Assembly (NCBI GenBank): GCA_942490925.1
Contig: CALNYX010000013.1
Span: 1 to 21,025, forward strand
Source: CALNYX01 sp942490925
Lineage (GTDB): Bacteria; Chlamydiota; Chlamydiia; Chlamydiales; JAAKFR01
Length of the DNA: 21,025 nucleotides
Direction of reading: 5' to 3'
Below, piece by piece: positions 1-9,426 of the stretch (position 1 is its first letter; the number at the start of each line of letters is the position of its first letter). A program made the translations under genes and the position numbers. The notes below the pieces were generated by a model. It did not search any database. It saw nothing but the letters and a program-made list of their open reading frames with translations, and was not told the origin of the DNA.

Positions 1-2233
1 TGAATACTTTGCGCCAGCGATCATCCTCACGGAACCAATCGATATCAACAACACCCGTCGTAGTGCTGAAAATCTTTTTTACCTCTTCGGCGAGTTTTAC
101 CCGTTCTGCATCTGTGGGCCCATAAATTTCGGCCACTAGGGTTTGCAAAACTGGTGGTCCTGGTGGTACTTCGGCGATAGTAACGGTGGCTCCAAACTTG
201 GCAGCAATGGCAGCTAAGGGTGGACGAACCCTGGTGGCAATATCGTGACTCTGCAAAGAGCGTTGGTCTTTAGGAAGCAGGTTCACCTGGATATCCGCAA
301 CATTTGGTCCACTGCGCATAAAGTAGTGTCGGACCAAGCCGTTGAAGTTATAAGGGGATGCAGTGCCAACATAGATCTGGTAGTCAGTTACAGCCGGATC
401 GAGCCTGACAGTGTTGGCCATCTCCATTGCTACCCGAGCAGTTTGTTCAAGAGTGGAGCCCTCGGGCATGTCTAGAATCACCTGGAACTCACTCTTATTG
501 TCAAAGGGCAACATCTTAACCTTGACCTTACCAAAATAGACCATAGAAAATACCCCAAGCAGCATGGCAGTGATGCTTGCAAAAAAGAGTATGCGCCAGC
601 CGCTATGAGCGAGCAGCGGATCCATGACCTTGTGGTAGATACGGGTGAACCAGTCATCTGGTGCCATGCCCTCTTCGTCATGGCTAGCAGGTGATTGACG
701 ATTCTTAAGAATATGAGATGCTGCCCAGGGGGTGATGGTGAAAGCGATGATGAGGGAAAAAAGCATGGCAGCAGAGCTACCAATTGGGATCGGTCGCATA
801 TAGGGGCCCATCAGGCCACCCACAAAGGCCATGGGCAGGATTGCCGCGATGACTGCAAAGGTTGCAAGGATGGTAGGGTTTCCGACCTCGGCAACGGCTT
901 CAATTGCTACTGATGTCATGGATTTATCTTTATTGGCGGGCAAACGGAGATGGCGGACGATATTTTCCACAACCACAATGGCATCGTCAACAAGAATTCC
1001 AATAGAAAAGATCAATGCAAAGAGAGTGATTCGGTTTAGGGTGTAGCCATACAGATAAAAGATCAGCAGGGTAAGTGCGAGTGTCGAGGGAATGGCGAGC
1101 ATGACCACAATTGACTCACGCCAACCGAGAAAGAATAAAATGAGCAGGGCCACGCCAAAGACAGCGATAGTCATATGCAGCAACAGTTCGTTGGATTTTT
1201 CTGATGCAGTTGCACCGTAATCACGAGTCACACTGATGATCAGATCAGAAGGAATAAGGCTTCCTTTGAGGCTTTCCACCTTTTTGAGTACATCTTCTAC
1301 GACAGAAACAGCATTCGCTCCGGGTCGTTTAGCAATCGACAGGGTGACAGCTGCTTCTGGACCCTCGCTGTCCTTGTCTCCATACAGCACATAGTCTGCA
1401 GGCTCTTCGGGGCCATCAACAACCTTGGCAACTTCATCGAGGTAGATTGGTCGTCCGCCGAAAACACCAACTACTATGCGGCCAATCTCGCTAGCGCTTT
1501 GTAGAAAGGTGCCTGTCTGAAGAAGGGTTTCATGGTTGAAAGACTTGACTCTGCCTGAGTGGGATTGGCTGTTTGCAGCCTGGATTATCGGGGCGAGTTC
1601 TGTTAGCGACAGGTTCCTTGAGGCAAGTAAAAGTGGATCAAACTGGATGGTCAAAACTCTTTTAGTTCCACCAATGATTTTGGTTTCTGCAACTTCATTG
1701 ATATTCTTGATAGCGTCATCAACCTGAACTGCCATTCTCCTTAAGGTATAATGATCGTAATTTTCCCCATGGAAGGTGATTGCCATAATGGGCACATCAT
1801 CAATGATATGAGGTTTGATAATCGGTTGCTGGACACTGTGGGGGATCCGATCAAGATTTGTGGCTAATTTTTGGTTTAATCGAACAATGGAGGTTTCTAA
1901 ATTTTCACCAACATAAAAACGTACCACCAATAAACTTTGCCCGGACATAGAGGTTGAATAGATATACTCAACACCTGGAAGCTCATAGAGCAGCTTTTCC
2001 ATTGGGATAGTTAGCTGTTCCTCGATTTCTTTTGGGGAGGCGCCAGGCATGGTTACCAAAACGTCAATCATAGGTACCTTAATCTGCGGTTCTTCCTCTC
2101 TTGGCAGCAAGACGATTGCCAGGAAACCCAGAAGAAGAGAGGCAATGATACCTAGCGGAGTCAGCTTTGAATTTATAAATGTCCGGGCCAGAGCTCCGGC
2201 AAAACCTGTCGTGTCACGTGAAGACGAGTTCAT
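1..2233 (-). CDS. RND efflux transporter permease (AcrB/HAE1-like), C-terminus cut off by window edge
   Basis: Inner-membrane pump of a tripartite efflux system, driven by the proton gradient. I translated 744 codons from the ATG at 2233 to the window edge with no stop; a full RND pump has about 1,000-1,050 residues, so roughly the last quarter is missing. Seen: a first membrane helix at about residues 28-45, a periplasmic porter segment beginning VPMIDVLVTMPGASP, and the TM4 motif LVDDAIVVVEN with the Asp pair at residues 416-417. This pair corresponds to the proton-relay Asp407/Asp408 of AcrB and favours a drug-type (HAE1) pump over a metal-type one. A second porter half starts near residue 560. 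An AAGG element lies about 6 nt before the start. The gene is last of three in the operon, 38 nt behind the adaptor gene. The substrate cannot be told from sequence. Confidence 0.93.
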   Translation of the reverse strand, partial: MNSSSRDTTGFAGALARTFINSKLTPLGIIASLLLGFLAIVLLPREEEPQIKVPMIDVLVTMPGASPKEIEEQLTIPMEKLLYELPGVEYIYSTSMSGQSLLVVRFYVGENLETSIVRLNQKLATNLDRIPHSVQQPIIKPHIIDDVPIMAITFHGENYDHYTLRRMAVQVDDAIKNINEVAETKIIGGTKRVLTIQFDPLLLASRNLSLTELAPIIQAANSQSHSGRVKSFNHETLLQTGTFLQSASEIGRIVVGVFGGRPIYLDEVAKVVDGPEEPADYVLYGDKDSEGPEAAVTLSIAKRPGANAVSVVEDVLKKVESLKGSLIPSDLIISVTRDYGATASEKSNELLLHMTIAVFGVALLILFFLGWRESIVVMLAIPSTLALTLLIFYLYGYTLNRITLFALIFSIGILVDDAIVVVENIVRHLRLPANKDKSMTSVAIEAVAEVGNPTILATFAVIAAILPMAFVGGLMGPYMRPIPIGSSAAMLFSLIIAFTITPWAASHILKNRQSPASHDEEGMAPDDWFTRIYHKVMDPLLAHSGWRILFFASITAMLLGVFSMVYFGKVKVKMLPFDNKSEFQVILDMPEGSTLEQTARVAMEMANTVRLDPAVTDYQIYVGTASPYNFNGLVRHYFMRSGPNVADIQVNLLPKDQRSLQSHDIATRVRPPLAAIAAKFGATVTIAEVPPGPPVLQTLVAEIYGPTDAERVKLAEEVKKIFSTTTGVVDIDWFREDDRWRKVF

Positions 2234-2271
2234 AGCTTACCTTGACTATTTGACGTAAGATCCAAAAAAAA

Positions 2272-3303
2272 CTACTGAATTATGATAGGTTGTCCGTCCA
2301 ACAGGTTCCGGTTACCTTGAGTAATAACCGTTTCACCTTCCACAAGGCCGCTCAGGATCTCGATGTACTCATCTTTTCGAGTACCACTCCGGACAAGTCG
2401 AAGTCTGGCCTTGTTCTCTTTCTCGACAAATACCCTCTCCATTTGCCCAATTGGAATCAGTGCTGAGGCAGGAATAGTGAGAGTTTCTGCCCGTTCCGTG
2501 GTTAAAGTGACTCTTGCAAATTGGCCAGAGCGAAGTCGGGAATCAGGGGCGATACGCAGTTTTATTGGGGCGGATCTCGAAGATGGGTCTGCAATTGGAG
2601 ATACTTCTTCGACAATACCTTCGAGTCTAAGATTTACTGAAGGGACGAGCACCGCTAATTTGTCTCCTATATGAATTTGGAGGAGCATCGCTTCGGGAAT
2701 ATCTGCAAGTACCTGAAGGTTATTCTCTTCTTCTATGTGAAGAAGTACCTTTCCGGGTGTTGCTAAATCACCTATGTTGCCAATTTTTTTGGTAATAATG
2801 CCTGAGAAGGGTGCTGTGACACGTGTGTAGTTGAGCATAGTTTTTGCTTCCCTGTATGCTGCTTCTGCAATTCTTGTACTGTCACGCAGTGATTTGACAG
2901 TTTGAGCGGTAGTGGCGTTTTTCTTGAGGAGGTTTTCTTCTCTTGTCAGGTTGCGTTTGGTTTGCTTGAGTTGGGCTTGCGCCTGTTGCATCTGAGCAGA
3001 TATTTCTTCTGCACTGAGTTCGATGAGCAGTTCACCTTGTTCTACTCTTGATCCAAGGTTAACCTTAAGTGCAATAATGTTTCCAGTAATTTTTGCTGAA
3101 ATTTCAGCCCTTTCAACAGCCTGGACCGTGCCTACAACTTCCACCTGATTTTCGGCGATTCTTTTTGTTACCTTCTCGATTGATACTTTGGCGACGGGAA
3201 GTACCTTGGATAATTTTCGGGAATTTTCTTTCTCCTTTTCACAGCCTGTTAAAAAAGCTGTAATGGCGATAATTATAAGTATGGAACTGAAGCGATTGAG
3301 CAT
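2272..3303 (-). CDS. RND efflux periplasmic adaptor (membrane fusion) lipoprotein
   Basis: HlyD/AcrA-type adaptor bridging the inner-membrane pump and the outer-membrane channel. From the ATG at 3303 it has 343 residues. A hydrophobic N-terminus ends in lipobox LTGC with Cys21, so it is a lipoprotein anchored by acylation. Order: lipoyl half-motif (about 65-97, with AEISAKITGNI), alpha-hairpin coiled coil (about 98-157, rich in Q/E/K/A), second lipoyl half (about 160-192, RVTAPFSGIITKK), beta-barrel, then membrane-proximal domain. Start choice: the frame stays open to a TTG at 3312, but that codon sits 1 nt from the AAAGGAG ribosome site, while the ATG at 3303 is 10 nt from it, so the ATG is preferred. 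The gene lies between the channel gene (25 nt upstream) and the pump gene (38 nt downstream). Confidence 0.93.
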   Translation of the reverse strand: MLNRFSSILIIIAITAFLTGCEKEKENSRKLSKVLPVAKVSIEKVTKRIAENQVEVVGTVQAVERAEISAKITGNIIALKVNLGSRVEQGELLIELSAEEISAQMQQAQAQLKQTKRNLTREENLLKKNATTAQTVKSLRDSTRIAEAAYREAKTMLNYTRVTAPFSGIITKKIGNIGDLATPGKVLLHIEEENNLQVLADIPEAMLLQIHIGDKLAVLVPSVNLRLEGIVEEVSPIADPSSRSAPIKLRIAPDSRLRSGQFARVTLTTERAETLTIPASALIPIGQMERVFVEKENKARLRLVRSGTRKDEYIEILSGLVEGETVITQGNRNLLDGQPIIIQ

Positions 3304-3328
3304 TATTGTCAAACTCCTTTACTAATTA

Positions 3329-4666
3329 TTATCTTCTTGAGAACTGTTCAAGTCCTGCAGCTCTGCGCAGGTTAGCAATTGCCACCTGATACCCAGCATT
3401 GGCTGAAAGCTGTCGGGCTTGTGCGTCGGAGAGTCGCATTTCAGAATCGATTAGATCGGAAGCCAGAATGAGACCTTCAGCAAACCGGGCTCGACTGAGT
3501 CGATTAACCTCTGTGGCGACTCCAACCATTTCCTTTGTGACATCCAGCCTTTTTTTTGCTTGCTCATAGTCAAGAAGTGCCTTTTGGATGTCGAGATTAA
3601 GAGCAAGTTCTGTTTTTTTTCGAAGACTCTGAAGCTCCATCACTTTGAGTTTGGCAATGGCGATTTCAGAGGAGCTTTTTTCGCCATCAAAAAGAGCGTA
3701 GTTCATCTGTACGCCAGCCATCCAGGAATCACCTGAGTCATCAAGCACCCAGCCATTATCAATCTGATAACTGGCAAAAGCGTCAATGGATGGCAGTTTT
3801 CCTCCATTAGCCTTTTTTAGCTCGGCTAGAGCCGCTTGTTCCATGGCTTCAAGCCGTTGGAGCTCATGATGAGAAAGAGAATCGAAGGATTCTGGGATTT
3901 TTTGATCAAAACCACTCTCTGTGGAAATTGTGACCTCACCTTCAGAAAGTCCGAGAAGGTTAAGGAATATACGCTTGGTTATTTCTAGTGTATGACCACT
4001 TTGGATCAGATTTTCGCTGGCTCGTGATTGTTGCAATTTAAGATTGAGAAGGTCTTGTTTTAGCAGCTCCCCCGCATCAAATCTTGCTTGGCCAACTTCC
4101 AGGGCAGCAGTAATGGAGGCAAGTGCCGCTTCTCGGACAGTCACCATTTCCTCGGCTTGAATAATAGCCTGAAATGTTTTTACAACCTCAAAACCTAAGC
4201 GCTGGTGGACAGCAGTAAGGTCGGTTTGTGAAATGTTGATATTTGCGTTTGCTGCTGTCTGGTCGGCTTGGTCCCTTCCTCCATTATATAGTCGATAATT
4301 TACCTGAGCCTTGAGCTGGAGATTGTCTGTCCTGCCGGGATCATTAAAATCGAGACTGTTGTCAAAGGCCCCCTGATTAAGAATATTACCAAATGAATAC
4401 ATGGGATTATTGGTTTGCCCATATTCGGAGGAAACATTAACAAGAGGATAGTTTACTGCCTTTGAGAGAGTGGCAGCAGCCATTGCCTGTTCGATCCTTT
4501 TTTGGGCCATTGTGCTGTCAGGATTACCCGCAATGGCAAAAGCTACTGCCTGCTGTGCAGTCCAAATTTTGGGAATATCTGTTATTTGCTGGAGGCTATC
4601 GGTGGCATGGCAAGTGATACCGCTAATAAAAAGACTGAGGATGGTGAAGATATGTTTAAAATTCAT
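3329..4666 (-). CDS. TolC-family outer-membrane efflux channel
   Basis: Outer membrane efflux protein (OEP family) of 445 residues; a trimer would form the exit duct for the neighbouring RND pump. An N-terminal signal peptide (about residues 1-21) ends CHA, a good signal peptidase I site; the Cys in it lacks a proper lipobox. Two OEP repeats are visible, about 35-230 and 240-440, each rich in long Ala/Gln/Glu/Leu helices. The second contains VQMNYALFDGEKSSSEIA, and the first has the matching KAQVNYRLYNGGRDQAD; these are the paired beta-strand/helix junctions typical of TolC. It is first in the operon, so adaptor and pump are probably cotranscribed from a promoter in 4667-5043. I see no good ribosome site before the ATG. 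Confidence 0.93.
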   Translation of the reverse strand: MNFKHIFTILSLFISGITCHATDSLQQITDIPKIWTAQQAVAFAIAGNPDSTMAQKRIEQAMAAATLSKAVNYPLVNVSSEYGQTNNPMYSFGNILNQGAFDNSLDFNDPGRTDNLQLKAQVNYRLYNGGRDQADQTAANANINISQTDLTAVHQRLGFEVVKTFQAIIQAEEMVTVREAALASITAALEVGQARFDAGELLKQDLLNLKLQQSRASENLIQSGHTLEITKRIFLNLLGLSEGEVTISTESGFDQKIPESFDSLSHHELQRLEAMEQAALAELKKANGGKLPSIDAFASYQIDNGWVLDDSGDSWMAGVQMNYALFDGEKSSSEIAIAKLKVMELQSLRKKTELALNLDIQKALLDYEQAKKRLDVTKEMVGVATEVNRLSRARFAEGLILASDLIDSEMRLSDAQARQLSANAGYQVAIANLRRAAGLEQFSRR

Positions 4667-5043
4667 TGGGTTAACCGAAAAGTATCCATAGTTAGCTATT
4701 GCGAGAGATAGTATTTAACTAAAAGATTAAATAGGCTAAACCCTTCCCTATGTTTTGTCAAAGAGAAAATATTGGTTTGTCATATAGTTACTCCTCTTCT
4801 ATCAAGACAGCATTGTGTTGTATCCAGATTATGAAATGTGTATATGCACTTGAATCAAATCTATAGTGAATCTTGTATCGGGTCAAGATAATTAATGTGC
4901 CAGAAAACAGGACAGAGGCTGGTGGGATAACTTGTTAAGTGTTGGGAATGAGAAGTAAGGTCCAGATATTGTATTCCAGTTGATCGTAACTACTGTTGCA
5001 ATAGAAAATTGTTTAAACATCCCTAACAAATGGAGGCGAGTGG
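4667..5043. other. Divergent intergenic region between efflux operon and leuCD
   Basis: This 377-nt AT-rich stretch has no convincing ORF. It must carry the promoters of the leftward efflux operon and the rightward leuCD operon. On the leuC side a strong ribosome site, GGAGG at 5032-5036, sits 7 nt before the leuC ATG. Two short dyads lie mid-region (4838-4849, GTGTATATGCAC, imperfect; and 4870-4889). I found no leader peptide with a leucine-codon run, no T-box and no intrinsic terminator, so classical leucine attenuation is not evident. No sigma-70 promoter was clear enough to call. Confidence 0.6.
4870..4889. promoter_or_regulatory. Inverted repeat, possible operator
   Basis: ATCTTG and CAAGAT are perfect 6-bp inverted arms separated by 8 nt in the middle of the divergent efflux/leu region. 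Spacing and size suit a dimeric repressor, but no regulator gene is adjacent and 6-bp arms can occur by chance in AT-rich DNA. Confidence 0.2.
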
Positions 5044-6471
5044 ATGGCAGGAAAAACATTGTATGACAAATTATGGGAGAGTCACATCGTTGAAGATCGT
5101 TCTGATGGGACTTCTCTTCTTTATATCGATCGGCATTTGCTTCATGAGGTGACTTCGCCTCAGGCTTTCGAAGGTCTAAATTTAGCGGGTAGAAAACTCT
5201 GGCGGCCTGGAGCTAACCTCGCTACGCCAGACCACAATGTACCTACCCTTACCGATGAACGAAAGGGTGGCATTGCAGGGATTGTCGATCCATTTTCTCG
5301 GCTTCAAGTGGAGATCCTCAATATAAACTGTAAGGAACAGGGAATTGTTGAATTCGGAATGGAGGATAAGCGGCAGGGGATCGTTCACGTGGTTGGTCCG
5401 GAACAGGGATTGACACAACCGGGAATGACCATTGTTTGCGGAGACTCCCATACCTCTACCCATGGTGCCTTAGGGGCGCTGGCCCAAGGAATTGGTACTT
5501 CTGAGGTTGAGCATGTTCTTATTACCCAGTGCTTAATTCAGAAAAAGATGAAAAATATGCTTGTGAAGGTCGATGGTGAACTGGGACCTGGAGTGACCGC
5601 CAAAGATCTGATCCTTTATGTTATTGGCAAGATAGGCACAGCAGGTGGCACGGGTTGTACCATAGAATTCGCTGGTACAGCAATAAAGTCACTGTCCATC
5701 GCTGGAAGGATGACGGTCTGCAATATGTCAATAGAGGCTGGGGCTCGAGCAGGTTTAATAGCGGTGGATGATACGGCAATTGACTATCTCAAGGGGCGTC
5801 CCTTTGCACCCCAAGGAGATATGTGGCAACAGGCTGAAAAGTATTGGCGATCTCTGATTTCTGATGAAGATGCTGTTTTTGACAAAGTAGTATCAATTGA
5901 TGCTGCAGAAATTGAGCCTCAGGTATCCTGGGGAACTTCGCCGGAGATGGTTGTAGGAATAAATGGTCGGGTTCCGACCTTAGAAAGCACTAAAAGTGAA
6001 ACGGCTCGCGAGTCCTTGACCTTAGCTCTTAAATATATGGGGTTAAAAGAAAATCAGCCGATAACTGAGATTATGCTCGATAGAATATTTATTGGTTCTT
6101 GTACCAACTCGAGAATAGAAGATCTTCGTGCTGCTGCCGCGGTTGTAAAAGGAAAAAAAGTGGCAGAGTCTATTAAACAGGCCCTTGTTGTTCCAGGTTC
6201 AGGTTTGGTAAGGGAGCAGGCTGAGCAAGAAGGGTTGGATAAAATATTTACTGATGCAGGCTTTGAATGGCGAGAACCTGGTTGTTCAATGTGTTTGGCC
6301 ATGAATAGCGATAAGCTCGGAGAGGGGGAACATTGTGCCTCAACTTCCAATAGAAACTTTGAGGGAAGGCAGGGCTTTGGTGGTCGCACTCATCTGGTCA
6401 GTCCTGTGATGGCTGCTGCTGCGGCAATTGCCGGACATTTCGTGGACATACGTCAGTGGGGGAAAATATAA
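5044..6471 (+). CDS. leuC: 3-isopropylmalate dehydratase large subunit
   Basis: Aconitase-family [4Fe-4S] enzyme subunit that, with LeuD, isomerises 2-isopropylmalate to 3-isopropylmalate in leucine biosynthesis (cytoplasm). It has 475 residues; E. coli LeuC has about 466. It aligns nearly end to end with the LeuC I know, from TLYDKLWESH through LLYIDRHLLHEVTSPQAF and GDSHTSTHGALGALAQGIGT. The cluster ligands are Cys353 (IGSCTNSRIEDLRAA), Cys414 and Cys417 (EPGCSMCLAMN), and the NRNFEGRQG motif follows. The start is fixed by GGAGG 7 nt upstream. It overlaps leuD by one base (TAATG), implying translational coupling. leuA and leuB are not in the window. Confidence 0.98.
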   Translation: MAGKTLYDKLWESHIVEDRSDGTSLLYIDRHLLHEVTSPQAFEGLNLAGRKLWRPGANLATPDHNVPTLTDERKGGIAGIVDPFSRLQVEILNINCKEQGIVEFGMEDKRQGIVHVVGPEQGLTQPGMTIVCGDSHTSTHGALGALAQGIGTSEVEHVLITQCLIQKKMKNMLVKVDGELGPGVTAKDLILYVIGKIGTAGGTGCTIEFAGTAIKSLSIAGRMTVCNMSIEAGARAGLIAVDDTAIDYLKGRPFAPQGDMWQQAEKYWRSLISDEDAVFDKVVSIDAAEIEPQVSWGTSPEMVVGINGRVPTLESTKSETARESLTLALKYMGLKENQPITEIMLDRIFIGSCTNSRIEDLRAAAAVVKGKKVAESIKQALVVPGSGLVREQAEQEGLDKIFTDAGFEWREPGCSMCLAMNSDKLGEGEHCASTSNRNFEGRQGFGGRTHLVSPVMAAAAAIAGHFVDIRQWGKI

Positions 6472-7130
6472 TGCAGCCATTTAAAGTACATACTGGAACA
6501 GTCGCGCCGTTAGACAGGGCGAATATTGATACAGACCTGATTATTCCAAAACAATTTCTTAAGTCAGTGAAGCGAACTGGATTTGGACCTAATCTTTTTG
6601 ACCAGCTCAGATATATGGACGAGGGCCAGCCTGGAATGGACAACTCCTTACGACCGATAAATCCGGATTTTGTTCTTAATTTAGAAAAACACAATGGTGC
6701 ATCAATCCTTTTAACCAGAGAAAACTTTGGTTGTGGCTCAAGCAGGGAGCATGCCCCTTGGGCGCTACTTGATTATGGCTTCAGGGTAATCATCGCCTCT
6801 AGTTTTGCCGATATATTTTATAACAATTGTTTTAAAAACGGCATTCTGCCAGTAATTTTAGCGAAGGATGCAATCGATAAACTTTTTGCCGAGGTAAAAT
6901 CTGCTAAAAAGTTCGAACTAACAGTTGATTTGGAAAAACAACAAATTAATTTACCTACAGGTGAGGTGCAGGATTTTGACATTGAGGCTTTTCGCAAAGA
7001 ATGTCTCCTGAATGGTCTTGATGATATAGGCTTGACTCTGGAAAAGGCCGATCTTATCCGGGCGTATGAGAAGCAACGCAGTAAAGACTGTCCGTGGTTG
7101 TTTGAGGATCTGTCGAAAAGTCTAGGTTGA
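6471..7130 (+). CDS. leuD: 3-isopropylmalate dehydratase small subunit
   Basis: Swivelling-domain partner of LeuC in the isopropylmalate isomerase. From the ATG at 6471 it is 219 residues (E. coli about 201). Visible motifs are TGTVAPLDRANIDTDLIIPKQFLK at the N-terminus, with the PKQFLK signature, then LTRENFGCGSSREHAPWAL, the substrate-binding GSSREHA loop, and the FADIFYNNCFKNGILP segment. A longer reading from GTG at 6456 is possible, but GGGGGA at about 6458-6463 is 8 nt before the ATG at 6471 and the family N-terminus begins there. The ATG overlaps the leuC stop as TAATG. The next gene is convergent and only 17 nt away, with no terminator hairpin between them. Confidence 0.97.
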   Translation: MQPFKVHTGTVAPLDRANIDTDLIIPKQFLKSVKRTGFGPNLFDQLRYMDEGQPGMDNSLRPINPDFVLNLEKHNGASILLTRENFGCGSSREHAPWALLDYGFRVIIASSFADIFYNNCFKNGILPVILAKDAIDKLFAEVKSAKKFELTVDLEKQQINLPTGEVQDFDIEAFRKECLLNGLDDIGLTLEKADLIRAYEKQRSKDCPWLFEDLSKSLG

Positions 7131-7147
7131 AGTGGGCGTAAAAGGTT

Positions 7148-9244
7148 TTAACTATCTGCCGTGAGGCGTTTGAGACTTTTTTCAAGTGCTTTGATATCTA
7201 CAGGTTTGGCTAGATAGGAGTCCATGCCGGCTTCGAGGCATTTATCTTTGTCGCCGGCCATGGCATATGCAGTCAGGGCGACAATGGGAATATCCTGTAC
7301 ATGTCTATATTTCTCAGATTCCCTTATTATCTTCGTGGTTGCTATGCCATCTAATTTTGGCATTTGAACGTCCATGAGAATAATGTCAAATTTATGTGTT
7401 TTGAGGAGCTCAAGAGCCACGTATCCGTCGTTTGCAATTGTTGATCGGTGTCCGAGCTTAGTCAGAATAGCCTGAAGAATATGCTGATTGATCTGTTCAT
7501 CTTCTACCACCAGAGTAGAAAGACGACGACTTGGACTGGTCAGAATAGGGGTAGGAATGCTTATGTATTCAGGTTCCGGAAGGCTTTCTCCTTTGCCTAC
7601 CACCAAAGTGAAGGTGACTGTAGTACCCTGCGCTTCATTTCTTTTTAGCTGCACAGTGCCTTCCATTCTTGTGACGAGTTGCTTGACTATGCTGAGACCG
7701 AGACCCGTTCCATTGACTTTCTTCTGTCTTGGGGATTCAATTTGAGTAAAGGGTTCAAATAACTCATCACCAACATCTTCAGGGACACCAATTCCAGTAT
7801 CAGAAATTGTGCATTCAAGCTTTAAGCTATTGCTGCCTATCTCCTCTAGTGTCCGTATTCCAACATGTATCTCACCCTGTTCTGTAAATTTTACAGCATT
7901 TCCAACAAGATTATAGAGAATTTGCCTGATACGTACATGATCTGCTACCAGAATGTTGGGAACTTCAGGAGATATTGAACACAACAGGTTGACCTTTTGG
8001 TGGTTAATGGCGGTTTTGAAAGATCTGATCAATGGTTTAATTAAATCCCTGATTCGGAATTTTTCAGGGGTCATCTGTAATTTCCCCGCCTCTATTTTAG
8101 AATAGTCGAGGATATCGTTGATGATGGTAAGCAAGCTTTCACCCGAAGCCATAGCAGTTTCAACATATTCTAATTGCTCGTCGTCAAGAGAAGTCATGGT
8201 CATGAGTTGGAGCATGCCCAACACTCCATTCATGGGAGTTCTTACCTCGTGACTCATATTTGCCAGAAATTCTGATTTTGCCATGTTTGCTGCAAACGCT
8301 TGTTCCTTGGCTGCTTCGAGCTCCATCATTATTTTTTTTCTAGATGATATATTTCGAGTAACTCCTATGATGCCGGTGAAGTGGTTAGAGCTTTCGGGCA
8401 AAGGGGAGGCGATACTTTCAACCCATATAAATTCACCGCTGGCAGTTCGGATTTCAGATTCCCAGTGTAATGATTTGTCTTTAGTGAGAATGAGTAACTT
8501 GAAATGATCGTTTGAGAACGGGGATGAGGCAATAATATCCCGCTGAATTACAGTGGTAGCGCCCTCTTGTGGAAAACCTGTAAGGTGCTTAAAGGAAGGG
8601 CTGACATGTTTGGGGCAAAGCTTGTCATCAGTTGTCCAAATGACATCGTGGACATTATCGGCTAACAATCGATAGAGATGTTCACTTTTCCGTAGTGCTT
8701 CTTCAGCATATTTTTTTTCAGTAATATCCCTGGCAATGGCAATATAAAAATTATTACCGTCGATGGTTAAACGGAGGGCATTGACCTCAACCGGCAGTTG
8801 AGTACCATCCTTTTTTATATAGGCTGTTTGAAAATTGGCGTTGCCGTCTGTCTTAAGTCGGATTTCTAGTTGTTTGTTATAATCAGGGTCCTTGTCTCTA
8901 CTGATATCAACAGGAGTTTTCCTCAGTAATTCTTCACGGGTGTAACCGAGTCGTTTGCAGGCAACGTTATTAACATCAGAAAAGAAGCCGTAATTTGGAC
9001 TGTCCTGGTCGAGAGAAATGACAAACATCGCATCATTTGCATAGTTGAAAAGTTTGCGGTATTTGTCTCTGCTCTGTTCCAGTTCTTCTTTCTGTTTTCC
9101 CGAAATGGACAGATCGTGCACACTAGTTAAGACAGAACTCGTTTGTTTTGCGATAGACGCCTTCAGTTCGGCGACTCGTTTTTGTGCTTGCTGCAGCTCA
9201 GAATGTAGTTCCGAAATTTTGTTTGGGGGCATGGTCAGCTGCAC
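7148..9244 (-). CDS. Soluble PAS-PAS hybrid sensor histidine kinase with C-terminal receiver
   Basis: Two-component signalling kinase of 698 residues with no membrane segment, so probably cytoplasmic. Order: short coiled coil (about 10-35); PAS1 (about 60-180, ending IAIARDITEKK); PAS2 (about 185-305, ending IIGVTRNISSRKK); dimerisation/phosphoacceptor domain with His332 in FLANMSHEVRTPMNG; ATPase domain with N-box NLVGNAVKF (about 445-453), G1 DTGIGVP (482-488) and G2 GTGLGLSIV (512-520); and a receiver domain (about 575-695) with acidic pair 581-582, phosphoacceptor Asp625 in LMDVQMPKLDG, and Lys680 in LAKPVD. There is no HPt domain and no response-regulator gene nearby, so it is an orphan whose partner and signal are unknown. 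The start is uncertain: GTG 9244 or ATG 9232; neither has a clear ribosome site. Confidence 0.95.
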   Translation of the reverse strand: MQLTMPPNKISELHSELQQAQKRVAELKASIAKQTSSVLTSVHDLSISGKQKEELEQSRDKYRKLFNYANDAMFVISLDQDSPNYGFFSDVNNVACKRLGYTREELLRKTPVDISRDKDPDYNKQLEIRLKTDGNANFQTAYIKKDGTQLPVEVNALRLTIDGNNFYIAIARDITEKKYAEEALRKSEHLYRLLADNVHDVIWTTDDKLCPKHVSPSFKHLTGFPQEGATTVIQRDIIASSPFSNDHFKLLILTKDKSLHWESEIRTASGEFIWVESIASPLPESSNHFTGIIGVTRNISSRKKIMMELEAAKEQAFAANMAKSEFLANMSHEVRTPMNGVLGMLQLMTMTSLDDEQLEYVETAMASGESLLTIINDILDYSKIEAGKLQMTPEKFRIRDLIKPLIRSFKTAINHQKVNLLCSISPEVPNILVADHVRIRQILYNLVGNAVKFTEQGEIHVGIRTLEEIGSNSLKLECTISDTGIGVPEDVGDELFEPFTQIESPRQKKVNGTGLGLSIVKQLVTRMEGTVQLKRNEAQGTTVTFTLVVGKGESLPEPEYISIPTPILTSPSRRLSTLVVEDEQINQHILQAILTKLGHRSTIANDGYVALELLKTHKFDIILMDVQMPKLDGIATTKIIRESEKYRHVQDIPIVALTAYAMAGDKDKCLEAGMDSYLAKPVDIKALEKSLKRLTADS

Positions 9245-9426
9245 AAAACGTGTTGAAATGAGAATATTTGTCGGAAAAAAGGATTACTGATCAGAGACAT
9301 TACAATGATGTTACAGTATTTGTTTGGTGAGAGTCAAATTGAAATGAAAAAGAAATGTTTTTCATTGGAGAATTGAATAGTTGGTATGGAAATATTATTG
9401 CTGCCCGAAGATGGTAAAGTTTTCGC

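Noticed and set aside
4470..4711. Two short plus-strand frames at the efflux channel start
   Set aside because: They are antisense shadows of the TolC-family gene and show no ribosome site.
4667..5043. Leucine leader peptide, T-box or attenuator before leuC
   Set aside because: No leucine-rich short ORF, T-box sequence or terminator hairpin was seen.
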